Below are positions 24,305-33,746 of a stretch of 64,000 nt of DNA, piece after piece. Source of the stretch: Pseudoxanthomonas daejeonensis (GTDB lineage: Bacteria; Pseudomonadota; Gammaproteobacteria; Xanthomonadales; Xanthomonadaceae); assembly GCF_010093205.1 (NCBI RefSeq), contig NZ_PDWN01000002.1, forward strand, positions 248,001 through 312,000, in the 5' to 3' direction. Both the position numbers and the translations under genes were made by a program. The notes beneath the pieces were generated by a model. That model did no database searches and had not been told where the DNA came from. It saw only the letters and a list, made by a program, of their open reading frames with translations. Each line of letters begins with the position of its first letter. Within the stretch, counting starts at the first letter, position 1.

Positions 24305-26350
24305 TCAGGCCGCCATCCCCGAGTGCCGCAGCAGCGCATCGATGTTCGGCGCACGGCCGCGGAAGGCGGTGAAGTTCTCCAGCGCGCTGCGACTGCCACC
24401 GCGCGACAGCACCTCGGCGAGGAAGCGCGCGCCCGTGGCTGCCAGCTGGTCCGGGGCTTCCTCGAAGGCGGCATAGGCATCGGCGCTGAGCACCTCGGCC
24501 CACTTGTAGCTGTAGTAACCGGCACCGTAACCACCGGCGAAGATGTGGCTGAACTGGTGCGGGAAGCGATGCCAGGACGGCGCACGATTGACCGCGACCT
24601 CGTCGCGCACGCGTTCCAGCAGCTGCAGCACGCTTTCCTGTTCCGGCATGAAGCGACTGTGCAGTTCCATGTCGAACAGGGCGAACTCCAGCTGGCGGAC
24701 GGTGAACATGCCGCTCTGGAAATTCCGGGCTGCCAGCATCCTGTCGAACAGTGCGCGCGGCAGCGGCGCGCCGCTGTCCACGTGCGCCGTCATCGCCTGC
24801 ACGCGTGCCCACTCCCAGCAGAAGTTCTCCATGAACTGGCTGGGCAGCTCCACCGCATCCCACTCCACGCCGTTGATCCCGGCCACCGGCAGCTCGCCGA
24901 TCGCGGTCAACAGCTGGTGCAGGCCGTGACCCATCTCGTGGAACAGGGTGGTGACCTCGTTGTGGGTGAAGGTGGCCGGCTTGCCGTCCACGCCCTTGCC
25001 GAAGTTGCAGACCAGGTAAACGAGCGGTGTCTGAACAGCCGGCGGCGTCTGGGTAGCGGCCGCGCGGGCACGGCGATTGCGGCAATCATCCATCCAGGCG
25101 CCACCGCGCTTGCCTTCGCGCGCGTACAGGTCCAGGTAGAACTGGCCCAGCAGCTGGCCATGCGCATCCTCGACCCGGTAGAAGCGCACGTCCGGGTGCC
25201 ACGCCGGCGCGGTGTCCGGCTTCACCTTCACCGCGTACAGCGATTCGATCACCGCGAACAGGCCGGCCAGGACCGGCTCCTCGGAGAAGTACTGCTTCAC
25301 TTCCTGCTCCGAATAGCTGTAACGCGCCTGCTTGAGCTTCTCGCTGGCGTAGCCCAGGTCCCAGGGCTGCAGCTCGTCCAGGCCCAGTTCGGTGCGGGCG
25401 AACACTTCCAGCTCGGCGCGATCTCGGCGCGCGAACGGCAGCGCGCGGCCAGCCAGGTCGCGCAGGAAAGCCAGTACCTCGTCGGGTGATTGCGCCATCT
25501 TGGTGGCCAGCGAGTACTCGGCGTAGCTGGCGAACCCCAGCAGCCCGGCCAGTTCGGCGCGCAACGCGAGGATGCGGTCGATGAGGGCGCTGTTGTCCAG
25601 CTCCGCCGGACCGGCCTCGGAAGCGCGCAGGCCGTTGGCGCGATACAGCGCCTCGCGCAGCGCGCGGTCGTCGCCATAGGCCTGCACCGGCAGGTAGCAC
25701 GGCATCTGCAGGGTCAGCTTCCAGCCCGGCCTGCCCTCCTTCTCCGCGGCCGCGCGCGCGGCCGCGACCACGTCCGCCGGCAGGCCGGACAGCCGTGCCT
25801 GGTCCTCGACGTACAGCGCGAACGCGTCGGTCGCGTCGAGCACGTTCTGCGAGAACTTCGCCGACAGCGCCGCCAGCTCCTCCTGCACCGCCGAGTAGCG
25901 CTGCTTGCCGGCGTCATCCAGCTCCGCGCCGCCGAGGCGGAAATCACGCAGCGCGTTGTCGACCACCTTGCGCCGCACCGCGTCGTAGCCGGCGTACTCC
26001 GGTGCGGCCACCAATGCCTTGTACTGCGCGAACAGCTGCAGGTTCTGGCCCAGCGACGCACCGAAGCGGGTCACCTTGGGCAGGTTGGCGTTGTAGGCCT
26101 CGCGCAGCGCCGGGGTGTTGACCACCGCCTGCAGGTGCCCGACCTGGCCCCAGGCGCGCCACAGGCGTTCGGTGGCGTCCTCCAGCGGGACGACGAAGCT
26201 GTCCCAGGTCAGCGGCGCAACGGCCTCGGCATCCTTCACCGCCGCTTCGGCCTGGGCGAGCAGCGCGTCGATGGCGGGTGCCACGTGCTCGGGGCGGATC
26301 GCGTCGAAACGGGGGAGACCGGAAAAATCGAGCAGCGGATTGGCTTGCAT
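24305..26350 (-). CDS. prlC: Oligopeptidase A (M3 metallopeptidase)
   Basis: A 681-residue cytosolic zinc endopeptidase that degrades short peptides and cleaved signal peptides. The zinc motif HEMGHGLH is at 471-478; the third ligand Glu lies in NGVEWDAVELPSQFMENFC. The domain order and size match E. coli OpdA/PrlC. The start MQANPLLDF is typical. It follows the cysteine synthase-family gene on the same strand after 183 bp, with no obvious link. Confidence 0.95.
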   Translation of the reverse strand: MQANPLLDFSGLPRFDAIRPEHVAPAIDALLAQAEAAVKDAEAVAPLTWDSFVVPLEDATERLWRAWGQVGHLQAVVNTPALREAYNANLPKVTRFGASLGQNLQLFAQYKALVAAPEYAGYDAVRRKVVDNALRDFRLGGAELDDAGKQRYSAVQEELAALSAKFSQNVLDATDAFALYVEDQARLSGLPADVVAAARAAAEKEGRPGWKLTLQMPCYLPVQAYGDDRALREALYRANGLRASEAGPAELDNSALIDRILALRAELAGLLGFASYAEYSLATKMAQSPDEVLAFLRDLAGRALPFARRDRAELEVFARTELGLDELQPWDLGYASEKLKQARYSYSEQEVKQYFSEEPVLAGLFAVIESLYAVKVKPDTAPAWHPDVRFYRVEDAHGQLLGQFYLDLYAREGKRGGAWMDDCRNRRARAAATQTPPAVQTPLVYLVCNFGKGVDGKPATFTHNEVTTLFHEMGHGLHQLLTAIGELPVAGINGVEWDAVELPSQFMENFCWEWARVQAMTAHVDSGAPLPRALFDRMLAARNFQSGMFTVRQLEFALFDMELHSRFMPEQESVLQLLERVRDEVAVNRAPSWHRFPHQFSHIFAGGYGAGYYSYKWAEVLSADAYAAFEEAPDQLAATGARFLAEVLSRGGSRSALENFTAFRGRAPNIDALLRHSGMAA

Positions 26351-26533
26351 GGAGGGCCGTGGATCGTGGGTTCACCGGATAGATGCCGCCAGCCGGGGCG
26401 GAAATCAAGCGCGCCGGACCGTTGGCCAGACACCCGCGCAGGCCTGCGCCACGAATCCGACACGCGACGGGATCGTGGAACCAGCGGATTCGTCGCCCGC
26501 CGCTGGCGGCCCGGCCGCCGGCGAGGCGCCGCG

Positions 26534-27637
26534 CTACAGCTCGCCGCAGGCCGGCAGTCCGTCCAGCATCCCGCCCGCCACGGCCGCGGCGATTGCCTGG
26601 TCCGCGCCCTCCACGTCGATCCCGTGCCGCACGTACCAGGCCGGGTCGTAGTAGCTGTGCGCATAGCGCGCGCCACTGTCGCAGAGGATGCTCACGATCG
26701 AGCCGCCCTGCCCGGCTTCGTGCATCGCCTGGGCGGCGCGCAGCACGCCGACGAAATTGGTACCGGTCGAACCGCCCACGCGGCGACCCAACGCGGCGCT
26801 GACGTGCCGCATCGCGGCCAGGCTCAGCGCATCGGGCACCTTGACCATCGCATCGACGCAGCCGGCAATGAAGCTGCGCTCCACCCGCGGCCTGCCGATG
26901 CCTTCGATCCGCGAACCGCCGCCGATGGCCAGGCCGACATCGGCGCGACCCTCGCGACAGGACACGTAGTAGTCGTAGAACACCGACGTTTCCGGGTCGG
27001 CGCAGAGCACCCGCGTGTCGTGGCGTCGGTAGCGCACGTAGCGACCCAGGGTCGCGCTTGTGCCGCCGGTACCCGGGCCGCACACGATCCACGTCGGCAC
27101 CGGATGCGGCTCCTCGGCCATCTGCTTGAAGATCGACTCAGCGATGTTGTTGTTGGCGCGCCAGTCGGTGGCCCGCTCGGCGTAGGTGAACTGGTCCATG
27201 AAGTGGCCGCCGGTCTCGCGCGCCAGCGCTTCGGACTCTTCGTTGAGCGAGCAGGCGCTCTCGACCAGGTGGCAGCGGCCGCCCTGGAACTCGATCGCCG
27301 CGATCTTCTCGGGCGAGGTCGAGGCCGGCATCACCGCGATGAACGGCAGCCCGAGCAGGCGCGCGAAGTAGGCCTCCGACACCGCGGTCGATCCGCTGGA
27401 CGCCTCCACCACCGTGCTGCCTTCGCGCAGCCAGCCGTTGGCCAGCGCGTAGAGGAACAGCGAACGCGCCAGGCGGTGCTTGAGGCTGCCGGTGGGGTGG
27501 CTGGACTCGTCCTTCAGGTAGACGTCGACGCCCGGGTAGCCCGGCAGCGGCAGCGGGATCAGGTGGGTATCGGCCGAACGGTTGAAGTCGGCCTCGATCG
27601 TGTGGATGGCGGCGGCCACCCAGGCGCGCTGGGACAT
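26534..27637 (-). CDS. PLP-dependent cysteine synthase/desulfhydrase family protein (Cds1-like)
   Basis: A 367-residue fold-type II PLP enzyme. The Schiff-base lysine is K53 in [13 protein letters not shown], with the asparagine/serine loop [14 protein letters not shown] and the phosphate loop [12 protein letters not shown]. It is longer than CysK and has the C-terminal [14 protein letters not shown] extension of the Cds1 group, in which mycobacterial members degrade cysteine to H2S, pyruvate and ammonia. Whether this one makes or breaks cysteine cannot be told from sequence. It is divergent from the hydrolase gene. Confidence 0.85.
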   Translation of the reverse strand: MSQRAWVAAAIHTIEADFNRSADTHLIPLPLPGYPGVDVYLKDESSHPTGSLKHRLARSLFLYALANGWLREGSTVVEASSGSTAVSEAYFARLLGLPFIAVMPASTSPEKIAAIEFQGGRCHLVESACSLNEESEALARETGGHFMDQFTYAERATDWRANNNIAESIFKQMAEEPHPVPTWIVCGPGTGGTSATLGRYVRYRRHDTRVLCADPETSVFYDYYVSCREGRADVGLAIGGGSRIEGIGRPRVERSFIAGCVDAMVKVPDALSLAAMRHVSAALGRRVGGSTGTNFVGVLRAAQAMHEAGQGGSIVSILCDSGARYAHSYYDPAWYVRHGIDVEGADQAIAAAVAGGMLDGLPACGEL

Positions 27638-27735
27638 GGACGTGCTTGCGGATTCGGTATCGCGATCTTACCGGGACGGATCGACCCCGCGGAGACGGGA
27701 AGCGCGACCGCGGTCACGTCAATGACCCGGGCCGC

Positions 27736-27785
27736 TATAGTGGTCCCGGGGGCGCCTTGTGCGCATACAGGCTAGGGGGAACCGG
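27736..27785 (+). promoter_or_regulatory. Probable promoter and ribosome-binding site of the alpha/beta hydrolase gene
   Basis: TATAGT at 27736-27741 is a good -10 without a clear -35. AGGGGGA lies six bases before the ATG at 27786 and decides that start over an upstream Met at 27759. Confidence 0.45.
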
Positions 27786-29531
27786 ATGGGAAACTCCGCG
27801 ACTGAAGCAGGTGACACACCCGGCAGGCGCGGCGGCGCCCTGGCCAGCACGATCCGCCAGCGCCTGTTCGGTCGCTTCGGCAACACCGGACTGGTGCTGG
27901 GTGCGCTGTTTTTCTTCGCCTCGCTCACTCCCAGCCTCACGCCGCGCATCACCGTCGCGCAGGCGGTGCTCTCGGGACTTTGCCTGGCCGCCGGCTACGG
28001 ACTGGGCGTGCTGCTGCGCTGGCTGTGGGCCTACCTCGAACTGCCGCTGCCGGGCGCTGGCGGCGAAAAACCGCGCCGCCGCATCGTGCTCGCGTCCTGT
28101 GCCGCGCTCGCCGCCATCGCTTTGTGGCGCAGCCAGCACTGGGACGACATCGTCCGCACCCTGATGCACCTGGAGCCGGCTGCACCCGCGCGCGCCCTGG
28201 GCGTGCTCGCGGGTGCGCTCCTGGTCGCCGTGCTGGCCGTCGTGGTCGGACGCGCGGCACTGGCGGCCGTGCGCGCGGTGATGGGCCTGGTCGCGCGTCG
28301 CGTGCCGCGCCGGATCGCCCGCGTCGTGGGCGCGATCGCTGGCGTGCTGCTGCTGGTGGGCCTGGTCAACGGGGTGATCTTCAGTGCGATCCTGGACATG
28401 CTCGACGCCTCGTACCGGCAGGCCGACAGCCTGATCCCGCCCGAAATGCAGGCGCCGCAGGCGCCGGACAGCCCCGGCAGCGCGCAGTCGCTGGTGGCCT
28501 GGAACGAACTGGGCCGGATGGGCCGGCGTTATGTCGATGCACGGCCCACGGCCGCCGACATCGCCCAGCTCGCAGGCCCCGGCGCCAAGGCGCCGCTGCG
28601 CGTCTACGCGGGCCTGCCCACCGGCGACACGCCGGAAGAACGGGCCCGCCTGGCACTGGAAGAACTCAAGCGGGTCGGTGGTTTCTCGCGCAAGGCGCTG
28701 GTGATCATCACCCCGACCGGTACCGGCTGGGTGGATCCGTCGGGCATCGACGGAATCGAATACCTGTACCGCGGCGACATGGCCAGCGTCGCGGTGCAGT
28801 ACTCGTACCTGTCCAGCCCGCTCACCCTGTTCCTCGACCCCGATACCGGCGGTGTCACCGCGCGCGCGCTGTTCCGCGAGGTGTACGGCTACTGGCGCAC
28901 GTTGCCGGCCGGGCAGCGGCCCAAGCTGTTCCTGCACGGCCTGAGCCTGGGCGCGCTCAATTCCGAGCGTTCGTTCGAGCTGTTCGAGCTGCTGGAAGAA
29001 CCATTCGATGGCGCGGTCTGGAGCGGGCCGCCGTTCGCGGCCTCGCAATGGGCCGGGCTGACCCGGGCGCGCACTCCGGGCACGCCGGTGTGGCTGCCGC
29101 AGTTCGAGGACGGCTCGTTCGTCCGCTTCATGAACCAGGAAGGCAGCTCCACCCCGCCCGGCACGCCCTGGGGACCGATGCGGCTGGTGTACCTGCAGTA
29201 CGGCAGCGACGCGGTGACCTTCTTCGACCGGAACAGCTTCTTCCGCCGGCCCGAACTGCTCGATGCCCCGCGCCCTCCGGATGTATCCCCGGCCATGCGC
29301 TGGTATCCGGTGGTGACCGCGATGCAGATGGCGATGGACACCTCGCTGTCGATGAGCGCGCCGATGGGTTTCGGCCACGTCTACGCGCCCTCGCACTACA
29401 TCGATGCATGGCTCGAAGTCACCGGCATCGATGACTGGTCGCCGGAGGACGTGGCCCGGCTGCAGCGCCACCTGGACGAACGCCGCGCCTCGGAACTGTC
29501 CAAGGTCCCGGACCAGACCGTCGACGGCTGA
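27786..29531 (+). CDS. Membrane-anchored alpha/beta hydrolase (Abhydrolase_9 family)
   Basis: About 581 residues. The N-terminal third has four or five membrane segments (about 35-205), with a periplasmic or cytosolic linker next. The C-terminal half is an alpha/beta hydrolase with the nucleophile elbow HGLSLGALNSE (Ser about 387) and a C-terminal His in GFGHVYAPSHYID. This arrangement matches the two-domain Abhydrolase_9 family, found in actinobacteria and proteobacteria, whose substrates are unknown; lipid or ester hydrolysis is the likely class of reaction. It stands alone between divergent and downstream genes. Confidence 0.83.
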   Translation: MGNSATEAGDTPGRRGGALASTIRQRLFGRFGNTGLVLGALFFFASLTPSLTPRITVAQAVLSGLCLAAGYGLGVLLRWLWAYLELPLPGAGGEKPRRRIVLASCAALAAIALWRSQHWDDIVRTLMHLEPAAPARALGVLAGALLVAVLAVVVGRAALAAVRAVMGLVARRVPRRIARVVGAIAGVLLLVGLVNGVIFSAILDMLDASYRQADSLIPPEMQAPQAPDSPGSAQSLVAWNELGRMGRRYVDARPTAADIAQLAGPGAKAPLRVYAGLPTGDTPEERARLALEELKRVGGFSRKALVIITPTGTGWVDPSGIDGIEYLYRGDMASVAVQYSYLSSPLTLFLDPDTGGVTARALFREVYGYWRTLPAGQRPKLFLHGLSLGALNSERSFELFELLEEPFDGAVWSGPPFAASQWAGLTRARTPGTPVWLPQFEDGSFVRFMNQEGSSTPPGTPWGPMRLVYLQYGSDAVTFFDRNSFFRRPELLDAPRPPDVSPAMRWYPVVTAMQMAMDTSLSMSAPMGFGHVYAPSHYIDAWLEVTGIDDWSPEDVARLQRHLDERRASELSKVPDQTVDG

Positions 29532-29555
29532 GCCGCCGGACCATCCACCGCCGGT

Positions 29556-29603
29556 TTGATCCAGATCAGGGGCCAACCGGGCACGTCGGCATAGGCTGCC
29601 CGC
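29556..29603 (+). promoter_or_regulatory. FNR/Anr-type box and leaderless promoter
   Basis: TTGAT-CCAG-ATCAG at 29556-29569 fits nine of ten positions of the FNR/Anr site. TAGGCT at 29592-29597 would set +1 at 29604, the A of the start codon, and then the box is centred exactly at -41.5, the class II activator position. Confidence 0.6.
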
Positions 29604-31568
29604 ATGTCCGACCCACGCCTGGCCAATGCCGCCCTCCCGATGGATTCCGCTGCCCCCGGCGCGGAGCAGCGTCGGCTCGACGCCTGCTTCCTGGGCCCCT
29701 ACGGCGAGAACGACTCGCTGCTGGAAAAGCTGGTGGTGGAATTCCTCCGCGACCACGTGCACTGGCGCCGCAATTTTCATCCCGAGGATCCGCCCGCCAT
29801 CCCCACCACCGCGGCGCAGCATCCGCAGTACCAGGCGCTGGAAGCGAAGATGCGCCGCGAGCTGCACCAGCTGTCGGCTGCGCTGAAGCAATCGGTGCCT
29901 TTCCACAGCCCGCGCTACATCGGCCACATGGCCTCGGACCTGCTGCTGCCCGGACTGGCGGCGCAGATCCTCGCCTTGCCCTACAACCCGAACAACGTCA
30001 GCGAGGACGCCGCGCCGATCACCGTGCAGCTGGAGATCCAGGCCGGGCTGCAGCTGGCGCGCATGCTCGGATATCCCAGCGACCCCACGCGGCCGGACTG
30101 CGCATTCGGCCACCTGACCTCCGGCGGCACCCTGGCCAACTACCAGGCCCTGCGGCTGGCGCTGGCGCTGAAGGCGTTCCCGGTCGCGCTGCGCGCGGCG
30201 GACGTACCGGACATCGGCGTGCCCGAAGACGATTGGCAGGCTTTCAACCTGGAGCCGGCCGCCGCGATCGCATTGCTGGTGCGATGGCAGGACTGGCTCG
30301 CCAGGCTGGATGACGGCGAGGCCCGGGCCTGGCGCGAACGCTTCCAGGCCCAGCGCCCGGAGACCCTGGGCCTGGTCGAATTCTTCGCCCGCCACCGCGA
30401 CCTGAAGGTCCCGCAGGTACTGGCGCCGATCACCGCGCACTACTCCTGGAGCAAGGGCCTGAAGATGCTCGGCCTCGGTCGCGCGCAGCTGCGCCTGGTG
30501 GCGACGCGCGGCATGCGCATGGATGCCGACGCCCTGCGCCAGGTGCTCGACGATTGCGAACGCGAGCGCCAGCCGGTGCTGACGGTCGTGGGCGTGCTGG
30601 GCAGTACCGAGTACGGCACGATCGACCCGCTCGACGAGATCGTGCAGGCGCGTCGCGACATGGCCGCGCGCGGGCTGGGCTTCGGCATCCACGTCGATGC
30701 GGCCTGGGGCGGCTACCTGGCCACGCTGTTCCGCAATCCCGACGGCAGCCTGCGCACGCCAGCGGAAATCCGCGGCGAGTACCGCGACTTCCCGCAGCCG
30801 GAGGTGCATGCCGCCTTCGCGGCCCTGGCCGAAACCGATTCGGTGACGGTGGATCCGCACAAGCTCGGCTACCTGCCCTACGGCACCGGTGCCTTCATCT
30901 GCCGCGACCATCGTGCGACCGCGCTGATCGCCGAACAGGCCGACTACGTGTTCATGGAAGGCGCATCCGGCGACTACATGGCGCGCTACCGGCAGCTGGG
31001 CCAGTACATCCCCGAAGGCTCCAAGTCCGGCGCGGCGGCCGCGGCCGTCTACGTCACCCACCGCGTGCTGCCCCTGGACCATGCCAACTTCGGCCTGATG
31101 CCCCGGCAGACGGTGCTGGCCGCCGAGGCGTTCCAGGCGCGCGCGCAACGGTTCGCGCGGGACATGCAGGGCGTGGTCTCGGCCTGCGTGCCGTTCCCCC
31201 CCGACAGCAACCTGGTCTGCCTTGCGCTCAACCCCCACGGCAACCGCGACCTGGCTACCGCCAACGCCTTCGTCCGCCGGCTCTACGACGAGCTGCGCTG
31301 CGACCCGCACAAGCCCCTGCAGGTCAAGCAGTTCTTCTCATCGATCACAACCTTGCAGCGATCGATGGTCGGCGACGCGGAGCTGCATCGCATCCTGGAC
31401 GGGCTGGGCATCGATACGGGGACGCTGGACCACGACCGGGCCGACCGGCTGGTGATCCTGCGGCACACGCTGATGAATCCCTACCTGATCGACCACGAGA
31501 ACGGCATCAGCTACATCGACCGGTACTTCGAATACCTGGGCGTGCTGCTGGGCACCGCGCGGGGATAG
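29604..31568 (+). CDS. Group II PLP decarboxylase, tyrosine-decarboxylase-like
   Basis: A 654-residue PLP decarboxylase close in architecture to bacterial tyrosine decarboxylases: YIGHMASDLLLPG, PYNPNNVSEDAAPIT, the LTSGGTLANYQALR cofactor loop, HVDAAWGG with the PLP aspartate, and the Schiff-base lysine K420 in VDPHKLGYLPYGTG. The reaction would give an amine and CO2 from an aromatic or acidic amino acid; the substrate is not fixed by sequence. No antiporter gene is adjacent, unlike in lactic acid bacteria. An FNR-type box suggests induction when oxygen is low. A second Met at 29640 is possible. Confidence 0.87.
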   Translation: MSDPRLANAALPMDSAAPGAEQRRLDACFLGPYGENDSLLEKLVVEFLRDHVHWRRNFHPEDPPAIPTTAAQHPQYQALEAKMRRELHQLSAALKQSVPFHSPRYIGHMASDLLLPGLAAQILALPYNPNNVSEDAAPITVQLEIQAGLQLARMLGYPSDPTRPDCAFGHLTSGGTLANYQALRLALALKAFPVALRAADVPDIGVPEDDWQAFNLEPAAAIALLVRWQDWLARLDDGEARAWRERFQAQRPETLGLVEFFARHRDLKVPQVLAPITAHYSWSKGLKMLGLGRAQLRLVATRGMRMDADALRQVLDDCERERQPVLTVVGVLGSTEYGTIDPLDEIVQARRDMAARGLGFGIHVDAAWGGYLATLFRNPDGSLRTPAEIRGEYRDFPQPEVHAAFAALAETDSVTVDPHKLGYLPYGTGAFICRDHRATALIAEQADYVFMEGASGDYMARYRQLGQYIPEGSKSGAAAAAVYVTHRVLPLDHANFGLMPRQTVLAAEAFQARAQRFARDMQGVVSACVPFPPDSNLVCLALNPHGNRDLATANAFVRRLYDELRCDPHKPLQVKQFFSSITTLQRSMVGDAELHRILDGLGIDTGTLDHDRADRLVILRHTLMNPYLIDHENGISYIDRYFEYLGVLLGTARG

Positions 31569-31649
31569 CCGCCACGGCGCTGACGCGGGCGGCCGTTGGC
31601 CGGCCACGCGGCGGAGCGGCCGCCACCGGGCAGGCCAGAGCGTCACCAA

Positions 31650-31668
31650 GGACGGGCCTGGCCCGTCC
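31650..31668. terminator. Hairpin at the end of glmS
   Basis: GGACGGGC-CTG-GCCCGTCC, a perfect 8-bp stem, lies two bases after the glmS stop, between glmS and the convergent decarboxylase gene. There is no T-run. Confidence 0.4.
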
Positions 31669-31670
31669 GG

Positions 31671-33503
31671 TCACTCCACCGTGACCGACTTGGCCAGGTT
31701 GCGCGGCTTGTCCACGTCGGTGCCGCGCGCCAGGGCGGTGTGGTACGCCAGCAGCTGCACCGGGATCGTGTGGATCACCGCGCTGAGCACGCCGGCGTGG
31801 CGCGGGGTGCGAATCACGTGCACGCCTTCGGACTCGCTGAAGTGGCTGTCCTGGTCGGCGAACACGAACAGCTCGCCACCGCGCGCGCGCACTTCCTGCA
31901 TGTTCGACTTCACCTTCTCCAGCAGGCGGTCGTTGGGCGCGATCACCACCACCGGGATGGAGGCATCCACCAGCGCCAGTGGACCGTGCTTGAGCTCGCC
32001 GGCCGGGTAGGCCTCGGCGTGGATGTAGGTGATTTCCTTGAGCTTGAGCGCGCCTTCCAGTGCGATCGGATAATGCAGGCCGCGGCCCAGGAACAGCGCG
32101 TTCTGCTTGCCGGCGAAGCGCTCGGCCCACAGCGCGATCTGCGGCTCCAGGTTCAGCGCGTGCTGCACGCTGCCCGGCAGGTGGCGCAGCTGCTCGAGGT
32201 AGTCGGCTTCCTGCTCCGGGGTGATCCGCCCGTGCAGCTTGCCAAGCACCATGGTCAGCTGGAACAGCGCGGCCAGCTGGGTGGTGAACGCCTTGGTCGA
32301 AGCCACGCCGATCTCGGCGCCGGCGCGGGTGTAGCAGACCAGTTCGCTGGCGCGCGGAATCGCGCTCTCGGGCACGTTGCAGATCGACAGGGTATGGCGA
32401 TGGCCCAGCGACTTGGCGTACTTGAGCGCCTCCATCGTGTCCAGGGTTTCGCCGGACTGGGAGATGGTGACGATCAGGTGGTCCGGATCGGCGTAGGCAT
32501 CACGGTAGCGGTACTCGCTGGCGATCTCGACCGAGCACTGCAGGCCGGCGATCGCCTCGATCCAGTAGCGCGCGGTCAGGCCCGCGTAGTAACTGGTGCC
32601 GCAGGCCAGGATCTGTACGCCGGTCACGCCGCGCAGCACTTCTCCGGCCTTGGCGCCGAACAGCCCGGGCTCGAATCCGCCCGCGTCGATCGCCGCTTCG
32701 ATCGTGTCGGCGATCGCGCGCGGCTGCTCGTGGATTTCCTTCTGCATGAAGTGCCGGTACGGGCCCAGCTCAAGCGAAGCCAGCGACACGTCGGAGACGT
32801 GCACCTCGCGCTCCACCGGGGCATCGTCGCCGTCGAACACGCGCACGCCGGCGCGGGTGAGTTCGGCGGTGTCGCCTTCTTCCAGGAAGATCACCCGGCG
32901 GGTGGCCTGGAGGATCGCCGAAACATCGGACGCGACGAAGTTCTCGCCCTCGCCCAGGCCCACCAGAAGCGGGCACCCCATCCGCGCGCAGACCAGGCGT
33001 CCGGGCTCGGAACGGCTGAGCACGGCCAGGGCATAGGCGCCGGTCAGTTCCTTCACCGCCGCCTGGAGCGCGGCCAGCAGGTCGCGGCCACCGGCCATGT
33101 GGTGGTGGATCAGGTGCGCGATGACCTCGGTGTCGGTCTGCGACTCGAAGACGTAGCCCAGCGAAGCCAGCCTTTCGCGCTGGGCTTCATGGTTCTCGAT
33201 GATCCCGTTGTGGACCAGGGCCAGGTCGCCGTGGCTGATGTGCGGGTGCGCGTTGGCCTCGGTCACTCCGCCATGCGTCGCCCAGCGGGTATGGCCGATG
33301 CCCAGCACGCCGCGGAAGCCCTCGGCCACTGCCGCCTGCTCCATCTCGGCCACGCGCCCGGTGCGGCGTACGCGGCGCACGCTGGTGGCGTCGGCCACCG
33401 CGATGCCGGAGGAGTCATAGCCGCGGTACTCAAGGCGCTTGAGGCCCTCGACCAGGACCGGTACCACATCGCGATCCGCGATCGCGCCGACGATGCCGCA
33501 CAT
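31671..33503 (-). CDS. glmS: Glutamine-fructose-6-phosphate aminotransferase
   Basis: A 610-residue enzyme that makes glucosamine-6-phosphate from fructose-6-phosphate and glutamine, the entry to peptidoglycan and LPS precursors. The N-terminal glutaminase has the nucleophile Cys2 (MCGIVG), RWATHG and GNHNGIIEN-like VHNGIIENH. Two SIS domains follow ([18 protein letters not shown]) and the end NLAKSVTVE carries the catalytic lysine. Only the start at 33503 leaves Cys2 exposed; an upstream Met at 33557 is excluded for that reason. glmU lies 8 kb away on the same strand. Confidence 0.97.
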   Translation of the reverse strand: MCGIVGAIADRDVVPVLVEGLKRLEYRGYDSSGIAVADATSVRRVRRTGRVAEMEQAAVAEGFRGVLGIGHTRWATHGGVTEANAHPHISHGDLALVHNGIIENHEAQRERLASLGYVFESQTDTEVIAHLIHHHMAGGRDLLAALQAAVKELTGAYALAVLSRSEPGRLVCARMGCPLLVGLGEGENFVASDVSAILQATRRVIFLEEGDTAELTRAGVRVFDGDDAPVEREVHVSDVSLASLELGPYRHFMQKEIHEQPRAIADTIEAAIDAGGFEPGLFGAKAGEVLRGVTGVQILACGTSYYAGLTARYWIEAIAGLQCSVEIASEYRYRDAYADPDHLIVTISQSGETLDTMEALKYAKSLGHRHTLSICNVPESAIPRASELVCYTRAGAEIGVASTKAFTTQLAALFQLTMVLGKLHGRITPEQEADYLEQLRHLPGSVQHALNLEPQIALWAERFAGKQNALFLGRGLHYPIALEGALKLKEITYIHAEAYPAGELKHGPLALVDASIPVVVIAPNDRLLEKVKSNMQEVRARGGELFVFADQDSHFSESEGVHVIRTPRHAGVLSAVIHTIPVQLLAYHTALARGTDVDKPRNLAKSVTVE

Positions 33504-33616
33504 GCTGTCATCCAGTTGCAGGGAAGATCGCGATTCTAGCGGAGTCGGTCCCGCCACTGGCCGGGCCCTGTCCCTCCACGACCCGGATCTGTCTTCGCGC
33601 TGTCCGCCCGGCGCGG

Positions 33617-33654
33617 AAGTGTCCGGGAGTGTCCGCTGGACGCGACGGACACTT
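33617..33654 (+). promoter_or_regulatory. Dyad upstream activating sites for the sigma-54 promoter
   Basis: AGTGTCCG occurs at 33618-33625 and 33628-33635, and its inverse CGGACACT at 33646-33653, so the second and third form AGTGTCCG-N10-CGGACACT. The dyad is centred about 80 bp upstream of the predicted start site, the usual place for an NtrC-type activator. Confidence 0.65.
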
Positions 33655-33694
33655 TCTTGCGAGCAAGTTTTTCTTTCAATTCATATAGTTGAAG

Positions 33695-33711
33695 TTGGCA
33701 CGCCGCATGCG
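33695..33711 (+). promoter_or_regulatory. Sigma-54 promoter of the export module
   Basis: TTGGCACG at 33695-33702 is a perfect -24 element and ATGCG at 33707-33711 a near match to the -12 element. GG and GC are separated by exactly ten bases, as required by RpoN. Transcription would begin near 33722, 25 bp before the first gene. Confidence 0.75.
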
Positions 33712-33746
33712 TTGTTGGGTACGACCTTTCTTGCCCGTGGCCGCGC

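Noticed and set aside
27735-31310. An open frame of 1191 codons on the minus strand.
   Set aside because: It runs antisense across two well-supported genes and the gap between them, a common effect of high-GC codon use.
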